DNA of 14,635 nucleotides from JAFDVL01 sp043736395 (GTDB lineage Bacteria; Acidobacteriota; Blastocatellia; RBC074): positions 1 through 14,635 of the forward strand of contig JAYTCQ010000047.1 of NCBI GenBank assembly GCA_043736395.1, written 5' to 3'. Numbering within the stretch: the stretch's first letter is position 1; every line of letters starts with the position of its first letter. Under the pieces are notes generated by a model. That model saw nothing but the letters and a program-made list of their open reading frames with translations, was not told the DNA's origin and ran no database searches. Shown here one piece after another: positions 14,597-14,635 of this stretch. Position numbers and translations under genes: made by a program.

Positions 14597-14635
14597 AATG
14601 CAGAAGCCTGCACGCAGTAAGGGTGCTAGATCTCA
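14597..14635. other. Contig end, small palindrome after bamA
   Basis: Only 39 bp remain after the bamA stop. TGCAG (14599-14603) and CTGCA (14608-14612) form a 5-bp hairpin around AAGC. There is no U-run, so it is not a convincing terminator. The text resembles the start of another repeat element, which would explain why the sequence stops here, but too little is present to be sure. Confidence 0.35.

Overview
The window looks like one end-to-end contig from a Gram-negative (diderm) bacterium of about 47% GC, probably a metagenome-derived member of the Acidobacteriota (Blastocatellia-like). The phylum call is an inference. It rests on the gene mix (DUF4922, KirBac, SpoIID/LytB-like, tandem DUF4159, a large TamB and a many-POTRA BamA), the sigma70-like promoters and the occasional strong Shine-Dalgarno. 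No 16S rRNA or other decisive marker is present. All genes lie on the + strand.

Layout. Positions 1-99 are a foreign 72% GC fragment of an ATP synthase beta subunit gene, joined in frame to the rest and most likely an assembly chimera. Then come a 5'-truncated DUF4922 HIT/GalT-like phosphorylase-type protein (100-966), formyltetrahydrofolate deformylase purU (976-1830), an intergenic inverted heptamer repeat (about 1836-1920), a KirBac potassium channel (1922-2890), a SpoIID/LytB-like protein without a signal peptide (2926-4281), two tandem secreted DUF4159 paralogues (4284-5042, 5044-5838), and a 124-residue protein of unknown function (5843-6217). A perfect 21-bp-stem terminator (6237-6290) closes this block. 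A 389-bp gap carries a REP-like double-hairpin element (6426-6529) and a good promoter (6543-6571) for a small TPR protein (6607-6921). A second inverted heptamer array (6922-6989) and a TATAAT box precede tamB (7045-11427). A third composite repeat cassette (11435-11586) separates tamB from bamA (about 11564-14596). The contig ends 39 bp later.

How the genes work together. The clearest functional unit is tamB-bamA. It pairs an inner-membrane-anchored, periplasm-spanning AsmA-like protein with an Omp85 insertase that has seven POTRA domains, and the two serve outer-membrane biogenesis. The upstream block is mixed: folate one-carbon and purine metabolism, potassium transport, possible peptidoglycan processing, and exported proteins of unknown role. 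Its tight spacing (1-35 nt from kirBac to 6217) suggests an operon ending at the terminator.

The most unusual signal is three gene borders that carry arrays of short degenerate tandem units, mostly period 7, in inverted orientation. They share the period but not the sequence. The third array appears to have been absorbed into the 5' end of bamA, where a period-9 unit supplies GTG codons and the first residues of the signal peptide. All three signal peptides in the window also place Gln directly after a predicted Ser cleavage residue. I saw no CRISPR array, tRNA, rRNA, transposase or clear defence system.
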